DNA of 37,188 nucleotides from Candidatus Nanopelagicales bacterium (GCA_028825115.1 JAPKAV010000002.1:1-37188); one strand, 5' to 3'; positions 26,467 to 34,526 are shown, numbered from the stretch's first letter. Notes: generated by a model from the letters alone, not told the origin. A program made the numbers and translations.

Positions 26467-26894
26467 TGTCGGCTCGCGCAAAAGCTCGCAAGCGCGCTCT
26501 GGACATTATTTTTGAAGCGGAGTCAAAGGAAGTACCTATTGAAATGGTTTTGGGGGAGCATGTGCGGCGCCGCGAAAGTGACGGGGATCCTGATTTGAAT
26601 CCATATGCGGTTGAACTGGCACGTCTGGTCGCATCGAATCTGGGACAAATCGACGTGGAGATTACTGCTCATGCACAAGGGTGGACTTTGGAGCGAATGC
26701 CTGATGTTGACCGTGCCATTCTGCGACTGTCGGTGGCGGAATTGATGTTTATGGCTGATACGCCGCACGCCGTAGTGGTCAGCCAGGCTGTCGAGTTGGC
26801 CCAAAATCTTTCAACCGATGAGTCTGGGTCATTTATTCACGGAGTGCTCGGGGCAACCTCCCGCTCACTTGCTGCCGCGCGCACCGCAGGTTAA
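26466..26894 (+). CDS. nusB: Transcription antitermination factor NusB
   Basis: NusB, with NusE (S10), binds boxA in rRNA leaders and supports antitermination and rRNA processing. The 142-residue all-helical protein has the standard beginning (R-A-K-A-R-K-R-A-L-D-I-I-F-E-A-E) and the conserved D-R-A-I-L-R-L-S-V-A-E-L near 80-92. V-V-V-S-Q-A-V-E-L-A and S-G-S-F-I-H-G-V-L-G follow. Its start shares one base with the efp stop. Its 3' end overlaps by four bases with the convergent lipoprotein gene. Confidence 0.95.
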   Translation: MSARAKARKRALDIIFEAESKEVPIEMVLGEHVRRRESDGDPDLNPYAVELARLVASNLGQIDVEITAHAQGWTLERMPDVDRAILRLSVAELMFMADTPHAVVVSQAVELAQNLSTDESGSFIHGVLGATSRSLAAARTAG

Positions 26895-27388
26895 TAATTG
26901 GGGTTCACGAGCAGTGTGATTTCCCCCGGATCTGTAGTCTTTTCACCTAGGGTGGAACTTACAATTATTTCGTAGCCATTGCCCGTCACGGCATAGACAA
27001 CAATCGTGTCGGTGGTGAGATCGGGAATCGGTTCCACGACAAATTCTGCTTCCAACCGTGCCAAATACATTTGTTGGGCCTGGAATACGTCACCTGCGAT
27101 GGACCAAGTGCCGACAGCTGTGTTGTCATTGATCACAGAAACGGAGATCAGTGAGCCGTACGGGATGGGAACGTTTATGGGCCAGCCCGTGGGCAACATA
27201 AGATCTTTTCCCATGGCAAGTTGATTCCCAGATCCGTCGCCCAAAGGATCATCATCGGCGTCTAGGGTCTCGAAACGATTTCCCAGATCACTGGGTGTGG
27301 TGGGACCGGGACTACTTGAACATCCACTAATTCCGACCGCAATCACTAGTCCTGCTGCTATCAGGGCAGATGTTGCGGTCGGCTTCAC
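26891..27388 (-). CDS. Lipoprotein of unknown function
   Basis: The 165-residue product has a signal peptide ending in the lipobox I-S-G-C with Cys23, followed by a Ser/Pro/Thr linker, so it should be lipid-anchored on the outer face of the membrane. The rest (about 40-165) is a beta-rich domain with W-P-I-N-V-P-I-P-Y-G and T-W-S-I-A-G-D segments. I do not recognise the fold with confidence. The GTG start at 27388 is six bases after CATAAT on the minus strand, a near-consensus -10 box, so it is probably leaderless. The upstream neighbour on the same strand is the tRNA gene. Confidence 0.8.
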   Translation of the reverse strand: MKPTATSALIAAGLVIAVGISGCSSSPGPTTPSDLGNRFETLDADDDPLGDGSGNQLAMGKDLMLPTGWPINVPIPYGSLISVSVINDNTAVGTWSIAGDVFQAQQMYLARLEAEFVVEPIPDLTTDTIVVYAVTGNGYEIIVSSTLGEKTTDPGEITLLVNPNY

Positions 27389-27400
27389 CGCTTAATTATG

Positions 27401-27474
27401 TGCCCCGGGTCGGATTTGAACCGACACTGGACGGTGTTTGAGACCGCTTCCTCTACCGGTTGGGATACCGGGGC
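27401..27474 (-). tRNA. tRNA-Leu with anticodon CAA
   Basis: A 74-base cloverleaf can be folded: a seven-pair acceptor stem (GCCCCGG with CCGGGGC), anticodon stem GCGGT/ACCGT with loop CTCAAAC (U33, anticodon CAA, A37), T-arm GTCGG-TTCAAAT-CCGAC, and discriminator A73. The D-stem is weak (three good pairs). CAA reads UUG, so leucine. The variable region is only five bases, whereas classical bacterial tRNA-Leu has a long variable arm. No CCA is encoded: after A73 the sequence continues CATAAT. Confidence 0.8.
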
Positions 27475-27510
27475 TAGGGGCCATAACCCTACCGATCCAC
27501 CGGTAAGCCC

Positions 27511-27516
27511 TAGCCT
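27511..27516 (+). promoter_or_regulatory. -10 box (TAGCCT) of the leaderless ANTAR regulator gene
   Basis: TAGCCT ends six bases before the ATG at 27523 and no ribosome site fits in between. The promoter lies in the 48 bases between the divergent tRNA gene and the regulator. Confidence 0.55.
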
Positions 27517-27522
27517 TGCCCT

Positions 27523-28119
27523 ATGTGCAGTACGGAGTCCACGTCAGAGCTTGATCCGTCAGCGAATTTGCGAGTCCTGATCGCTGAAGACGAAACCCTG
27601 ATCCGACTCGACTTGGCCGAGACGCTCACCGAACTGGGCCTTGTAGTGGTGGGTGCCGTGGGCAATGGGCAGCTGGCGGTTGATGCCGCCCGGGCACTAC
27701 TGCCCGATGTAGTGCTCATGGACGTCTCGATGCCCGTTCGAGACGGAATCAGCGCAGCCCAGGAGATCATCGGGATAGGGATTGCGCCGGTGGTGCTCCT
27801 GAGTGCGTTTTCGCAGAACGACCTCGTCACGAGCGCGGCAGAGGCGGGAACATTTGGCTACTTGGTGAAGCCGTTTACCGGAGTGGAGGTACGTGCTGCA
27901 CTGGTTCTCGCCCACGCTCGCTGGCACCAGTTGGTGGACTTAAATCGGGAGTTGACCCGACTTCGCACTAGGAATGCCGCGTCTGGGGTGGTTGATCGGG
28001 CCAAGGCAGTGCTTCAAGAGTCAGGCATGAGTGAGGAAGAGGCTTTCGCCACCCTCCGAAGGTCAGCCATGGACCGGCGGCTCACTATCGCCGAGGCCGC
28101 CGCCAAAATTGTGGGCTAG
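27523..28119 (+). CDS. pdtaR: ANTAR-domain response regulator, PdtaR-like
   Basis: The 198-residue protein has a receiver domain (about 16-130) and an ANTAR RNA-binding domain (about 142-196). Receiver residues are intact: Glu22/Asp23, phospho-acceptor Asp67 in L-M-D-V-S-M-P, Ser94 and Lys116. The ANTAR part contains V-V-D-R-A-K-A-V-L, G-M-S-E-E-E-A-F and the terminal A-A-A-K-I-V. ANTAR proteins bind paired hairpins in nascent mRNA and prevent termination. In actinobacteria the partner kinase PdtaS is usually encoded elsewhere, and the gene commonly sits near polA and a leucine tRNA, as here. The symbol is by similarity of architecture and context. Confidence 0.88.
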   Translation: MCSTESTSELDPSANLRVLIAEDETLIRLDLAETLTELGLVVVGAVGNGQLAVDAARALLPDVVLMDVSMPVRDGISAAQEIIGIGIAPVVLLSAFSQNDLVTSAAEAGTFGYLVKPFTGVEVRAALVLAHARWHQLVDLNRELTRLRTRNAASGVVDRAKAVLQESGMSEEEAFATLRRSAMDRRLTIAEAAAKIVG

Positions 28120-28144
28120 AGCGTTCAAAAGGAGGCGAATTAAG

Positions 28145-28158
28145 TAACGGGAACGTTA
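28145..28158. promoter_or_regulatory. Small inverted repeat upstream of livK
   Basis: TAACG and CGTTA are separated by four bases about 150 bases before livK and 60 bases before the best promoter. It could be an operator, but short inverted repeats like this also arise by chance. Confidence 0.25.
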
Positions 28159-28205
28159 TCGAGGTCACATTCCTATTACGAAGTGATAAATAGCTGGGAC
28201 GCGCT

Positions 28206-28234
28206 TTGTGCCGGCTAGCGAATGGGCGTAGAGT
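28206..28234 (+). promoter_or_regulatory. Candidate livK promoter (TTGTGC, 17 bases, TAGAGT)
   Basis: A -35-like TTGTGC (28206-28211) and a -10 TAGAGT (28229-28234) are spaced 17 bases apart. A second -10-like TAGACT is at 28254-28259. Either would give a 5' leader of about 45-70 bases ahead of livK, which has a proper ribosome site AGGAG at 28301-28305. Confidence 0.45.
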
Positions 28235-28310
28235 GCGCTGCGGTCTAGGTTTCTAGACTTGCTCTGAGCGGCAATGTTTGTTGTCGTTTTCGTTAAATAA
28301 AGGAGAATGC

Positions 28311-29639
28311 ATGAAGCGCACTATGGTCCTTAAGACCGTGGCTGTACTAGGTGCCGCATCCCTCGCTCTCGCTGCTTGTAGCAGTGATGTCGTTGAGGAT
28401 ACCACCAGCGCAGCGGAAGAAGTTGTAGACGACGTCGAAGACGCCGCAGACGACGTCGCAGACGACGTTACCGGCGATGATGAGTGTGTTAGCGCCGCTT
28501 TGGTGTTGGGTTCAATGCTCCCAGCAACAGGTGACCTTGCATTCCTCGGCCCACCCGAGTTCGCAGGCGTTGAAATGGCTCTTGAAGAGATCGACGCCGC
28601 AGGCGGCGTTCTCGGATCCCCAGTCACCTACATTGAGGGTGACTCCGGAGACACGACCACAGATATTGCCAGCCAGACCGTTGATTCACAGCTTGCTCAG
28701 GGTGTCAACGCGATCATTGGTGCTGCCTCATCCGGTGTGTCATTGACGGTTATTGACAAGATCACGACCAACGGCGTGGTCCAGTTCTCACCAGCCAACA
28801 CGGCACCCAACCTCACGACGTACGAGGACAATGGACTGTACTTCCGAAACGCACCTTCTGACGTACTTCAAGGTGCAGTGCTCGCAGGTAAGGCAATTGA
28901 TGCAGGAATTGAAAACATGGCCACAATCGCGCGTCAAGATCCTTACGGTGAAGGACTAGCAGCGGCTGTTGTTAAGGACTTCACCGCCGCAGGTGGAAAT
29001 ATCACGAGCGCATTGCTTTACGATCCTGCTGCTCCCTCATTCGAGGCCGAAGTAGCTGAGATTGTGGCAGGCGCACCTGAGGCTGTTGTGGTCGTTGGGT
29101 TTGATGAGTCCACAAAGCTCATTCAGGAAATGATCAAGCAAGGAGCGGGTCCAGACAAGATTCAGCTGTACCTGGTTGACGGCAATGCATCAACAACAGC
29201 ATTTGCTGAGTTCCCTGCAGGTACAATGGATGGAACAGTAGCTACGTTCCCAGCTGGATCAGTGGACGTGACCTCGTTCAATGATCGCATGCTTGCGTTC
29301 GATCCAAGTTTGACCGACTTCCTTTATGGCCCGCAATCATTTGATGCGACTATGCTGATAGCGCTTGCTGCGCATCAAGCTGGCTGCGCAGATGGCACGT
29401 CAATCGCCGCTAACTTGATCAGCGTTGCTGGTGATGGTGGGGAAGAGTGCACCACTTATGCGGATTGTGTTGCTCTTATCGATGCGGGAACCGCCATTGA
29501 TTACATGGGAGTCAACGGAGGCAGCGACTTCAATGCCTACGGTGACCTTCTCGAAGGAACCATTTCCATTAACGAGTACACCTCAAACACTGAGTTTGAA
29601 GAGATTGGTTCGCTAACGGCAATTGTTCCAGAGCCGTAA
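28311..29639 (+). CDS. livK: Branched-chain amino acid-type ABC transporter substrate-binding lipoprotein
   Basis: The 442-residue protein is a periplasmic-binding-protein-like (type I fold) receptor of the Leu/Ile/Val (HAAT) family. The signal peptide ends in a lipobox L-A-A-C with Cys23. A very acidic linker (about 25-57, rich in Asp, Glu, Val and Ala) then leads to the binding domain, which shows L-P-A-T-G-D-L-A-F-L-G-P, G-A-A-S-S-G-V-S and R-Q-D-P-Y-G-E-G. The ligand cannot be fixed from sequence. ATG at 28311 is set by AGGAG five bases upstream; an in-frame start at 28278 would place residues ahead of the signal peptide. The permease and ATPase genes are on the opposite strand, meeting it tail to tail. 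Confidence 0.9.
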   Translation: MKRTMVLKTVAVLGAASLALAACSSDVVEDTTSAAEEVVDDVEDAADDVADDVTGDDECVSAALVLGSMLPATGDLAFLGPPEFAGVEMALEEIDAAGGVLGSPVTYIEGDSGDTTTDIASQTVDSQLAQGVNAIIGAASSGVSLTVIDKITTNGVVQFSPANTAPNLTTYEDNGLYFRNAPSDVLQGAVLAGKAIDAGIENMATIARQDPYGEGLAAAVVKDFTAAGGNITSALLYDPAAPSFEAEVAEIVAGAPEAVVVVGFDESTKLIQEMIKQGAGPDKIQLYLVDGNASTTAFAEFPAGTMDGTVATFPAGSVDVTSFNDRMLAFDPSLTDFLYGPQSFDATMLIALAAHQAGCADGTSIAANLISVAGDGGEECTTYADCVALIDAGTAIDYMGVNGGSDFNAYGDLLEGTISINEYTSNTEFEEIGSLTAIVPEP

Positions 29640-29660
29640 GAATCACCAATAAACAGATAG

Positions 29661-29701
29661 AAGTGTGGTCTCCAACCTCGCGGTTGGGGGCCACACTTTT
29701 T
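29661..29701 (+). terminator. Rho-independent terminator after livK
   Basis: A long hairpin pairs AAGTGTGG with CCACACTT and CCAACC with GGTTGG around a TCGC loop, and is followed by a run of T. It begins 21 bases after the livK stop. The sequence on the other strand lacks a good T-run, so it mainly stops livK transcripts from running into the convergent livF end. Confidence 0.85.
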
Positions 29702-29789
29702 ACTGCCCCACGCACGTGCGCACAGTGAAGAAATAGGTACGTAGGGCATCGTCTAAAAGGCTGTGAGATTTTCTTCTCTCACATTAGAA

Positions 29790-30656
29790 TTACGCTTGGG
29801 CGAGAGTCCCCAAGTACAGCTCGATGACCTTGGGATCGTTCGCGAGAGCGTTACCCGTCCCCGTGTAGGCATTCTTACCTTGATCCATCACGTATCCACG
29901 GTCCACGATCTGCAGGCAACGGGCTGCGTTTTGCTCAACAATAATGATTGTAACTCCGGTCTGATTTATTTCCTTAACTCGGATGAATACTTCGTCTTGC
30001 AAGGCCGGGCTCAATCCCGCACTTGGCTCATCGAGTAGCAGAACGCTCGGCGCCATCATGAGGGCTCGCCCCATAGCCACCATTTGGCGCTCTCCGCCAG
30101 AAAGGGACCCAGCCCTTTGCTTGCGGCGCTCACCCAAGGTAGGAAATAGGCTCACAACTGCTTCAAATCGTTCATTGAAGGAGCTGGGATCCTGATACGA
30201 GCCCATCTCGAGGTTTTCCTCAATCGTGAGTGAGGGAAATACGTTGTTGTTTTGGGGCACGAATCCAACTCCACGGCGAACAAGTTGATCCGCGCGCAGA
30301 TTGGTGATGTCCTCGTCCCGAAGCGTGACCGAGCCCTTGTTAATGTGGACCAACCCAAAAAGAGCCTTGAGCAGGGTTGATTTCCCAGCGCCATTGGGTC
30401 CGATAATCCCGACAAGTTCTCCTTCGTGGGCAAACAAGTCCGCCTCGTTGAGAATATTAACTCCTGGAAAATACCCGGCCAGCAGTTTGTCAGCCCGAAT
30501 GAGCGCTCCAACAGACCCGGACGCATGGATTTGAGTGGGAGTTGCAGGTGATGCGTGTGAACGCTCAGCGGCATTGGTCTCAATCTCAGAATCGAACTCC
30601 CGTGCACTATCGGCACTGCCAGCGGGTGTGAGGTCGCTGGGGTGGTTGGAATTCAT
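29790..30656 (-). CDS. livF: Branched-chain amino acid-type ABC transporter ATP-binding protein LivF
   Basis: LivF is one of the two cytoplasmic ATPases that drive the HAAT-type importer. The protein has 288 residues, about 50 longer than typical, because of an N-terminal Ser/Thr/Ala/Pro-rich extension (1-50) of no visible fold. Walker A GPNGAGKST is at 86-94, the signature LSGGERQ at 185-191 and Walker B LLLDEP at 206-211. Q-loop V-P-Q-N-N-N-V-F-P-S is near 133-142. The ATG overlaps the livG stop (ATGA). A later start near residue 50 would give normal length, but the overlap favours the start given. The stop is 150 bases from the convergent livK stop. Confidence 0.93.
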   Translation of the reverse strand: MNSNHPSDLTPAGSADSAREFDSEIETNAAERSHASPATPTQIHASGSVGALIRADKLLAGYFPGVNILNEADLFAHEGELVGIIGPNGAGKSTLLKALFGLVHINKGSVTLRDEDITNLRADQLVRRGVGFVPQNNNVFPSLTIEENLEMGSYQDPSSFNERFEAVVSLFPTLGERRKQRAGSLSGGERQMVAMGRALMMAPSVLLLDEPSAGLSPALQDEVFIRVKEINQTGVTIIIVEQNAARCLQIVDRGYVMDQGKNAYTGTGNALANDPKVIELYLGTLAQA

Positions 30657-31564
30657 GAATTGCCTCCTTGGGCGTCGGGGGTCAGGGACGCGCCGTCGTC
30701 GGTCAGCGCGCTGCCGTGCCGCGAACCAAGGTAGGCCTCAATAACTTGTTCATCCTTCATTACGGCGTCCGGAGGCCCTTCAGCAATGATCTGACCTTGA
30801 GCCATAACAATCACCCAGTCGCTGATGTCATGAACCATGTCCATGTCATGCTCCACAAACAACACTGTGGTGCCTTTCTCACGGATGTTCTTAATATGTC
30901 CTAAAAGACTCTGAGTGAGAGCCGGGTTAACGCCGGCCATTGGTTCATCCAACATCACAATTTCAGGGCTCACCATCAACGCACGGGCCATCTCGAGTAA
31001 CTTACGCTGACCTCCGGAGAGCGAACCGGCAAAGTCATCAAGCTTTTCATGGAGATTGAACCGCTCCAAGAGCTCCAAGGCCCGCGAGGTGTTGGCCCGC
31101 TCCTGGCCCCTCCAGATAAAAGGCAAGAGTGCTTGTAAGACTCGTTCCCCGCTTTGCCCATTCGCTCCAAGCAGCATATTGTCCATGACGCTCATTCTGG
31201 ACAAGGCCTTAGTCAGCTGGAAAGTGCGCACCATGCCAATGCGCGCTAGTCGGTATGGCGCCTGGCCAGCAACGGACCGATCATTGAAAGTCCAAGTTCC
31301 ACTATCTGGCTTGTCAAATCCGGTCAGAAGGTTGAACAACGTGGTTTTACCTGCTCCATTGGGGCCGATCAGGGCGGTAATGGCGCCACGCTGGATTTCC
31401 ATATGAGCTACGTCGACCGCCTTGAGTCCGCCAAATTGGCGACTCACATGATCTACAACCAGGATCGGGTCTGGTTTGGATGCCCCCGGAACCTGGGGAA
31501 CGTCACGTAACGCTTCGACAGCGGCGGCATGACCTGCAGCCTTGTCCTCAGTTCTAGCGGGCAT
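30653..31564 (-). CDS. livG: Branched-chain amino acid-type ABC transporter ATP-binding protein LivG
   Basis: LivG is the second ATPase of the importer and forms the motor dimer with LivF. The 303-residue product has Walker A GPNGAGKTT at 67-75, signature LSGGQ at 182-186 and Walker B VMLDEP at 203-208, with the LivG-typical A-G-V-N-P after it. V-R-T-F-Q-L (Q-loop) is near 112-117. The first 30 residues are a variable linker. Its start lies 11 bases inside the 3' end of livM, and GGGAG about 10 bases upstream can serve as ribosome site. Part of the tightly packed livHMGF operon. Confidence 0.94.
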   Translation of the reverse strand: MPARTEDKAAGHAAAVEALRDVPQVPGASKPDPILVVDHVSRQFGGLKAVDVAHMEIQRGAITALIGPNGAGKTTLFNLLTGFDKPDSGTWTFNDRSVAGQAPYRLARIGMVRTFQLTKALSRMSVMDNMLLGANGQSGERVLQALLPFIWRGQERANTSRALELLERFNLHEKLDDFAGSLSGGQRKLLEMARALMVSPEIVMLDEPMAGVNPALTQSLLGHIKNIREKGTTVLFVEHDMDMVHDISDWVIVMAQGQIIAEGPPDAVMKDEQVIEAYLGSRHGSALTDDGASLTPDAQGGNS

Positions 31565-32540
31565 CTAAGGCCAACTCCCTTCGGTCTCCGAATATTCCTT
31601 GCGGCCTGAAGATCATAAGTAGCATCAGTCCCAGACCCATCAACATAAACCGCATGGAGCCGACTTGCTGGGCGGCAAGAAACTCAATGTAGCCGTTGTT
31701 AATCAACGCGTACAGCAGCTCGCCGAATCCAGCCAGTAAGAACCAGAAGATAATTGAGCCAACAATTGGCCCGAAAACACGAGCTGCCCCCCCTAAGAGA
31801 AGAATGGTGTAGACGAAGAACGTCACGTCAGGCTGGAAGGTGTCTGGCTGCACGGATTGCTTCGCAACGGCCCACAAGATTCCGCCAAAGGCCGCAATAC
31901 CGCCACCAATTACTAGCGCTTGCAATTTATAGACGAAGACATTCTTGCCGAGGGACAAAACAGCGGCCTCATCCTCGCGTATTCCCTTGACGACTCTGCC
32001 CCATGGACTCCGCACCAACCCCCACACCAGCAAGGTTGCCAACAATGCAAGACCCCAGCCCACTATTACTACCCACAGATCCTGCCGACTCCAGGTAAAA
32101 ACAGGGAGTGCGACATCGGCTGGCAGCGGGTTGAGGTCGTGAAACTGGCGCCCGAGCTTGCCATTGAGCCCTTGGGCACCTCCGAAAACATCTTTGAAAG
32201 CGATGGACCTTACGAGCAGTCGCAGTAACTCGCTTGCCGCAATCGTGACGATGGCAAGGTAGTCTGCGCGCAATCGAAGTGTCGGTATCCCCAACAGTAG
32301 GGCCAATAACGTAGACACAACCATGCCCACAACGATCGCGAGCCAAAGGCTCAAATCGAACGTCAGAACGATTACACCCACCGCATATGCCCCAGCAGCC
32401 ACGAACGCAACTTGCCCAAAGTTAAGCAAACCGGTGTATCCGAACTGTACGTTCAGACCAATCGCTGCAAAGAGGTAAATGAGGGCTGTAACACCAAACG
32501 CTTGCGTCAGGGTGAGTGAGAGAATTTGCAAGTAATCCAT
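31554..32540 (-). CDS. livM: Branched-chain amino acid-type ABC transporter permease LivM
   Basis: LivM is one of the two membrane subunits forming the transport path. The protein has 328 residues with eight or more predicted membrane spans. The LivM-specific G-Y-T-G-L-L-N-F-G-Q-V-A-F (about 35-47) is present, as is the L-R-L-R-A-D-Y-L-A-I-V-T loop near 90-101 that meets the ATPase. W-G-R-V-V-K-G-I-R-E-D-E near 182-193 is the coupling helix. The gene follows livH with a gap of five bases and overlaps livG. No oddity is seen. Confidence 0.94.
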   Translation of the reverse strand: MDYLQILSLTLTQAFGVTALIYLFAAIGLNVQFGYTGLLNFGQVAFVAAGAYAVGVIVLTFDLSLWLAIVVGMVVSTLLALLLGIPTLRLRADYLAIVTIAASELLRLLVRSIAFKDVFGGAQGLNGKLGRQFHDLNPLPADVALPVFTWSRQDLWVVIVGWGLALLATLLVWGLVRSPWGRVVKGIREDEAAVLSLGKNVFVYKLQALVIGGGIAAFGGILWAVAKQSVQPDTFQPDVTFFVYTILLLGGAARVFGPIVGSIIFWFLLAGFGELLYALINNGYIEFLAAQQVGSMRFMLMGLGLMLLMIFRPQGIFGDRRELALDAR

Positions 32541-32545
32541 TTAGC

Positions 32546-33829
32546 TCAACCCACCCTCTCTCTTCTTCCCAACAATCCTTGAGGCCTCACCATCAGAATC
32601 AAGATCATGAGAAACAGCGCACCGACGGTTTTCATCTCAGTGGGGATGACTAACGTCGTCAGCTGAACAAAGATACCCACCACCATCGCACCCACGATGG
32701 CGCCATAAATGGTTCCCAAACCTCCCAAAATAACAGCGGCAAAAAGCACCAAAAGTACCCGTTGACCCATATTCCACACTGAAGTTTGCGTCATTCCCAA
32801 ATAAATTCCAGCAAATGCCGCAAGCCCTGCACCAATTGTCCACACAACCGAGATCACCCGCTCAACATCAATCCCGGTGGCGGAGGCTAGTGCTGGGTTG
32901 TCTGACACTGCCCGGGTCGCCTTTCCTATCCGGGAGCGTTGCAGCCAAGTGACTGTGGCAGTTAGTGCAATGACCGCAATAACGCCTAAAATCAGCGCTT
33001 TAGGGGTGGTGTTGAAAGGCCCAATTTCAAGCCCGGGTTGGCCAGCAAACTGCTCGTAGCTTTTTTGGCCACCACCAAAGAAGAATACAAGGGTGTACCG
33101 GAGCAATATTGCTAACCCAATACTCACGATCATGGCAGCAATCAGGCCAGTTTTGCGCCGTCGCAACGGCCGCCAGAGTATCCGGTTTTGCCCCCAACCA
33201 AACACAAATGCACAAAAAACAATCGCGATGGGAGCAGCAATTATGATGTGCAATCCTGCGGTATTGAAGACCAAAGCGGTGAAGGCGCCAAGTGAGAGCA
33301 GTTCTCCCTGCGAGAAGTTCGTCAATCCCGTGGTTCCAAAGACCAGATTCATTCCTACCGCGCCGAGAGCTATCATCAAGCCGTAAAGTATGCCGTCGAG
33401 TAGCAGCTGAATTACCCGCTCGGTCGTTCCAGACTCGACGCTTACAATCCCAGACTCTCCGCCTTCGGACAGGCCAATCAGGATCTTCTTTTCCCCTCCC
33501 AGGACCAGAAGAGACCGGCTTGCGTCAGCCTCATCATTCAGCGTGATCTCGTCAGGCAAGGTAGCTACATCTATTTCCACCAAATAGGTTCCACCAGCGG
33601 ACAGCGGCACTGCAAAAACACCTTTGTCATCGGACGTTCCGGAGGTAATCACCCCATCCGCGTCTGTCGCAGTAATCACAACTCCTGCGACCGGTTCACC
33701 CCCGGGCGTGCTCAAAGTTCCGATAATTGCGGACTCGGCCGCGCTTGCAGGGGAAAAACTTCCGCTAACCATAAAGGCGATGCTGGTGAGGAGCAGGACT
33801 CCCATTGCTAGTCGAGCGCGTTTAAGCAC
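32546..33829 (-). CDS. livH: LivH permease fused to an N-terminal secreted beta-sandwich-like domain
   Basis: The C-terminal 290 residues (from about 138) are a LivH-type permease, with M-N-L-V-F-G-T-T-G-L-T-N-F-S-Q-G-E near 160-176 and the coupling segment R-A-V-S-D-N-P-A-L-A. In front there is a signal peptide (about 1-31, ending A-S-A) and about 95 residues that resemble a CNA-B or carboxypeptidase-regulatory-like beta-sandwich: G-T-L-S-T-P-G-G-E-P-V-A-G-V-V-I-T-A-T-D near 37-56, then D-D-K-G-V-F-A-V-P-L. This domain should lie outside the cell. Ordinary LivH is about 290-300 residues. The GTG start has GGAGG nine bases upstream. First gene of the minus-strand liv operon; TAGATT about 50 bases upstream is a possible -10 box. 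Confidence 0.9.
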   Translation of the reverse strand: MLKRARLAMGVLLLTSIAFMVSGSFSPASAAESAIIGTLSTPGGEPVAGVVITATDADGVITSGTSDDKGVFAVPLSAGGTYLVEIDVATLPDEITLNDEADASRSLLVLGGEKKILIGLSEGGESGIVSVESGTTERVIQLLLDGILYGLMIALGAVGMNLVFGTTGLTNFSQGELLSLGAFTALVFNTAGLHIIIAAPIAIVFCAFVFGWGQNRILWRPLRRRKTGLIAAMIVSIGLAILLRYTLVFFFGGGQKSYEQFAGQPGLEIGPFNTTPKALILGVIAVIALTATVTWLQRSRIGKATRAVSDNPALASATGIDVERVISVVWTIGAGLAAFAGIYLGMTQTSVWNMGQRVLLVLFAAVILGGLGTIYGAIVGAMVVGIFVQLTTLVIPTEMKTVGALFLMILILMVRPQGLLGRRERVG

Positions 33830-33980
33830 GTGTGCTGACCTCCGGGTCTCTTCCTAATCGTGGCCTGGATCAATCTATGAGTCCACTTCACTCTCCCACC
33901 CCCACAAACCGTGAGGCACAAGTTAGCCTTCGGCAACGATACCCGCATCTGAGTGACAAACACAGCCATTTCGTAGAAGT

Positions 33981-33999
33981 AGTCGGATTGTTACCGACT
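33981..33999. repeat. Inverted repeat in the livH-thioesterase gap
   Basis: AGTCGG and CCGACT are perfect six-base arms around a seven-base spacer, 68 bases beyond the thioesterase stop and about 150 bases upstream of livH. There is no T-run, so it is a better candidate for an operator of livHMGF than for a terminator. The rest of the 238-base gap shows nothing I can support. Confidence 0.3.
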
Positions 34000-34067
34000 T
34001 GTGAGTGTTTCTTGCCCATGTTCACCCGGCTTGGCATTTGGGGGACAAATGCACATGCGCCCTTGGG

Positions 34068-34526
34068 TCAGGTGCGAATTTCGCGGGCCATTGCCGTCAA
34101 ACGCGCGGTGCACACCCGTTGACCTTGTTCATTGCAAATAGTGATCTCACTGGTGAGAACAGTTTTCCCGGCACTAATCATTGTGGCGACACCCGTGACA
34201 AGACCGTCTCGGGCTGATTTGTGATGGGTTGCGTTCAGGTCAATCCCAACCACGAGCACGCCCTTTCCTACCAAATGGTGCGCAGTAACTCCCGCGGCGA
34301 TCGAGCCCAATGTCTCGGCAAGGACCGCACTTGCGCCTCCGTGTAGGAGACCAAAAGGTTGGGTGTTCCCGTGAACTGGCATGGTCGCCGTAATTGACGC
34401 TAAGCCTTGTGCATCCAAGCTCGCATCCGTAATCACGATTCCCATGCGCTCACCCAGAGCGCCTATGCCAATAGCCTCGACTTCTGACGTGACATCGGTT
34501 GCTCCCGGTTCCATGAAATTCGCCAT
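34068..34526 (-). CDS. Hotdog-fold thioesterase, PaaI/YbdB type
   Basis: The 152-residue protein is a single hotdog domain. The signature H-G-G-A-S-A-V-L-A-E-T (about 61-71) holds the usual His-Gly-Gly and Glu of acyl-CoA thioesterases of the PaaI/YbdB group, and G-I-D-L-N-A-T-H-H-K-S-A-R-D-G is the usual second strand. Likely substrates are aryl- or acyl-CoA esters such as 1,4-dihydroxy-2-naphthoyl-CoA, but sequence alone does not tell. The ATG at 34526 is eight bases after a TAGGGT box (minus strand 34540-34535). A longer frame from a TTG at 34556 would run through that box and is less likely. Divergent from polA, with 43 bases between. Confidence 0.88.
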   Translation of the reverse strand: MANFMEPGATDVTSEVEAIGIGALGERMGIVITDASLDAQGLASITATMPVHGNTQPFGLLHGGASAVLAETLGSIAAGVTAHHLVGKGVLVVGIDLNATHHKSARDGLVTGVATMISAGKTVLTSEITICNEQGQRVCTARLTAMAREIRT

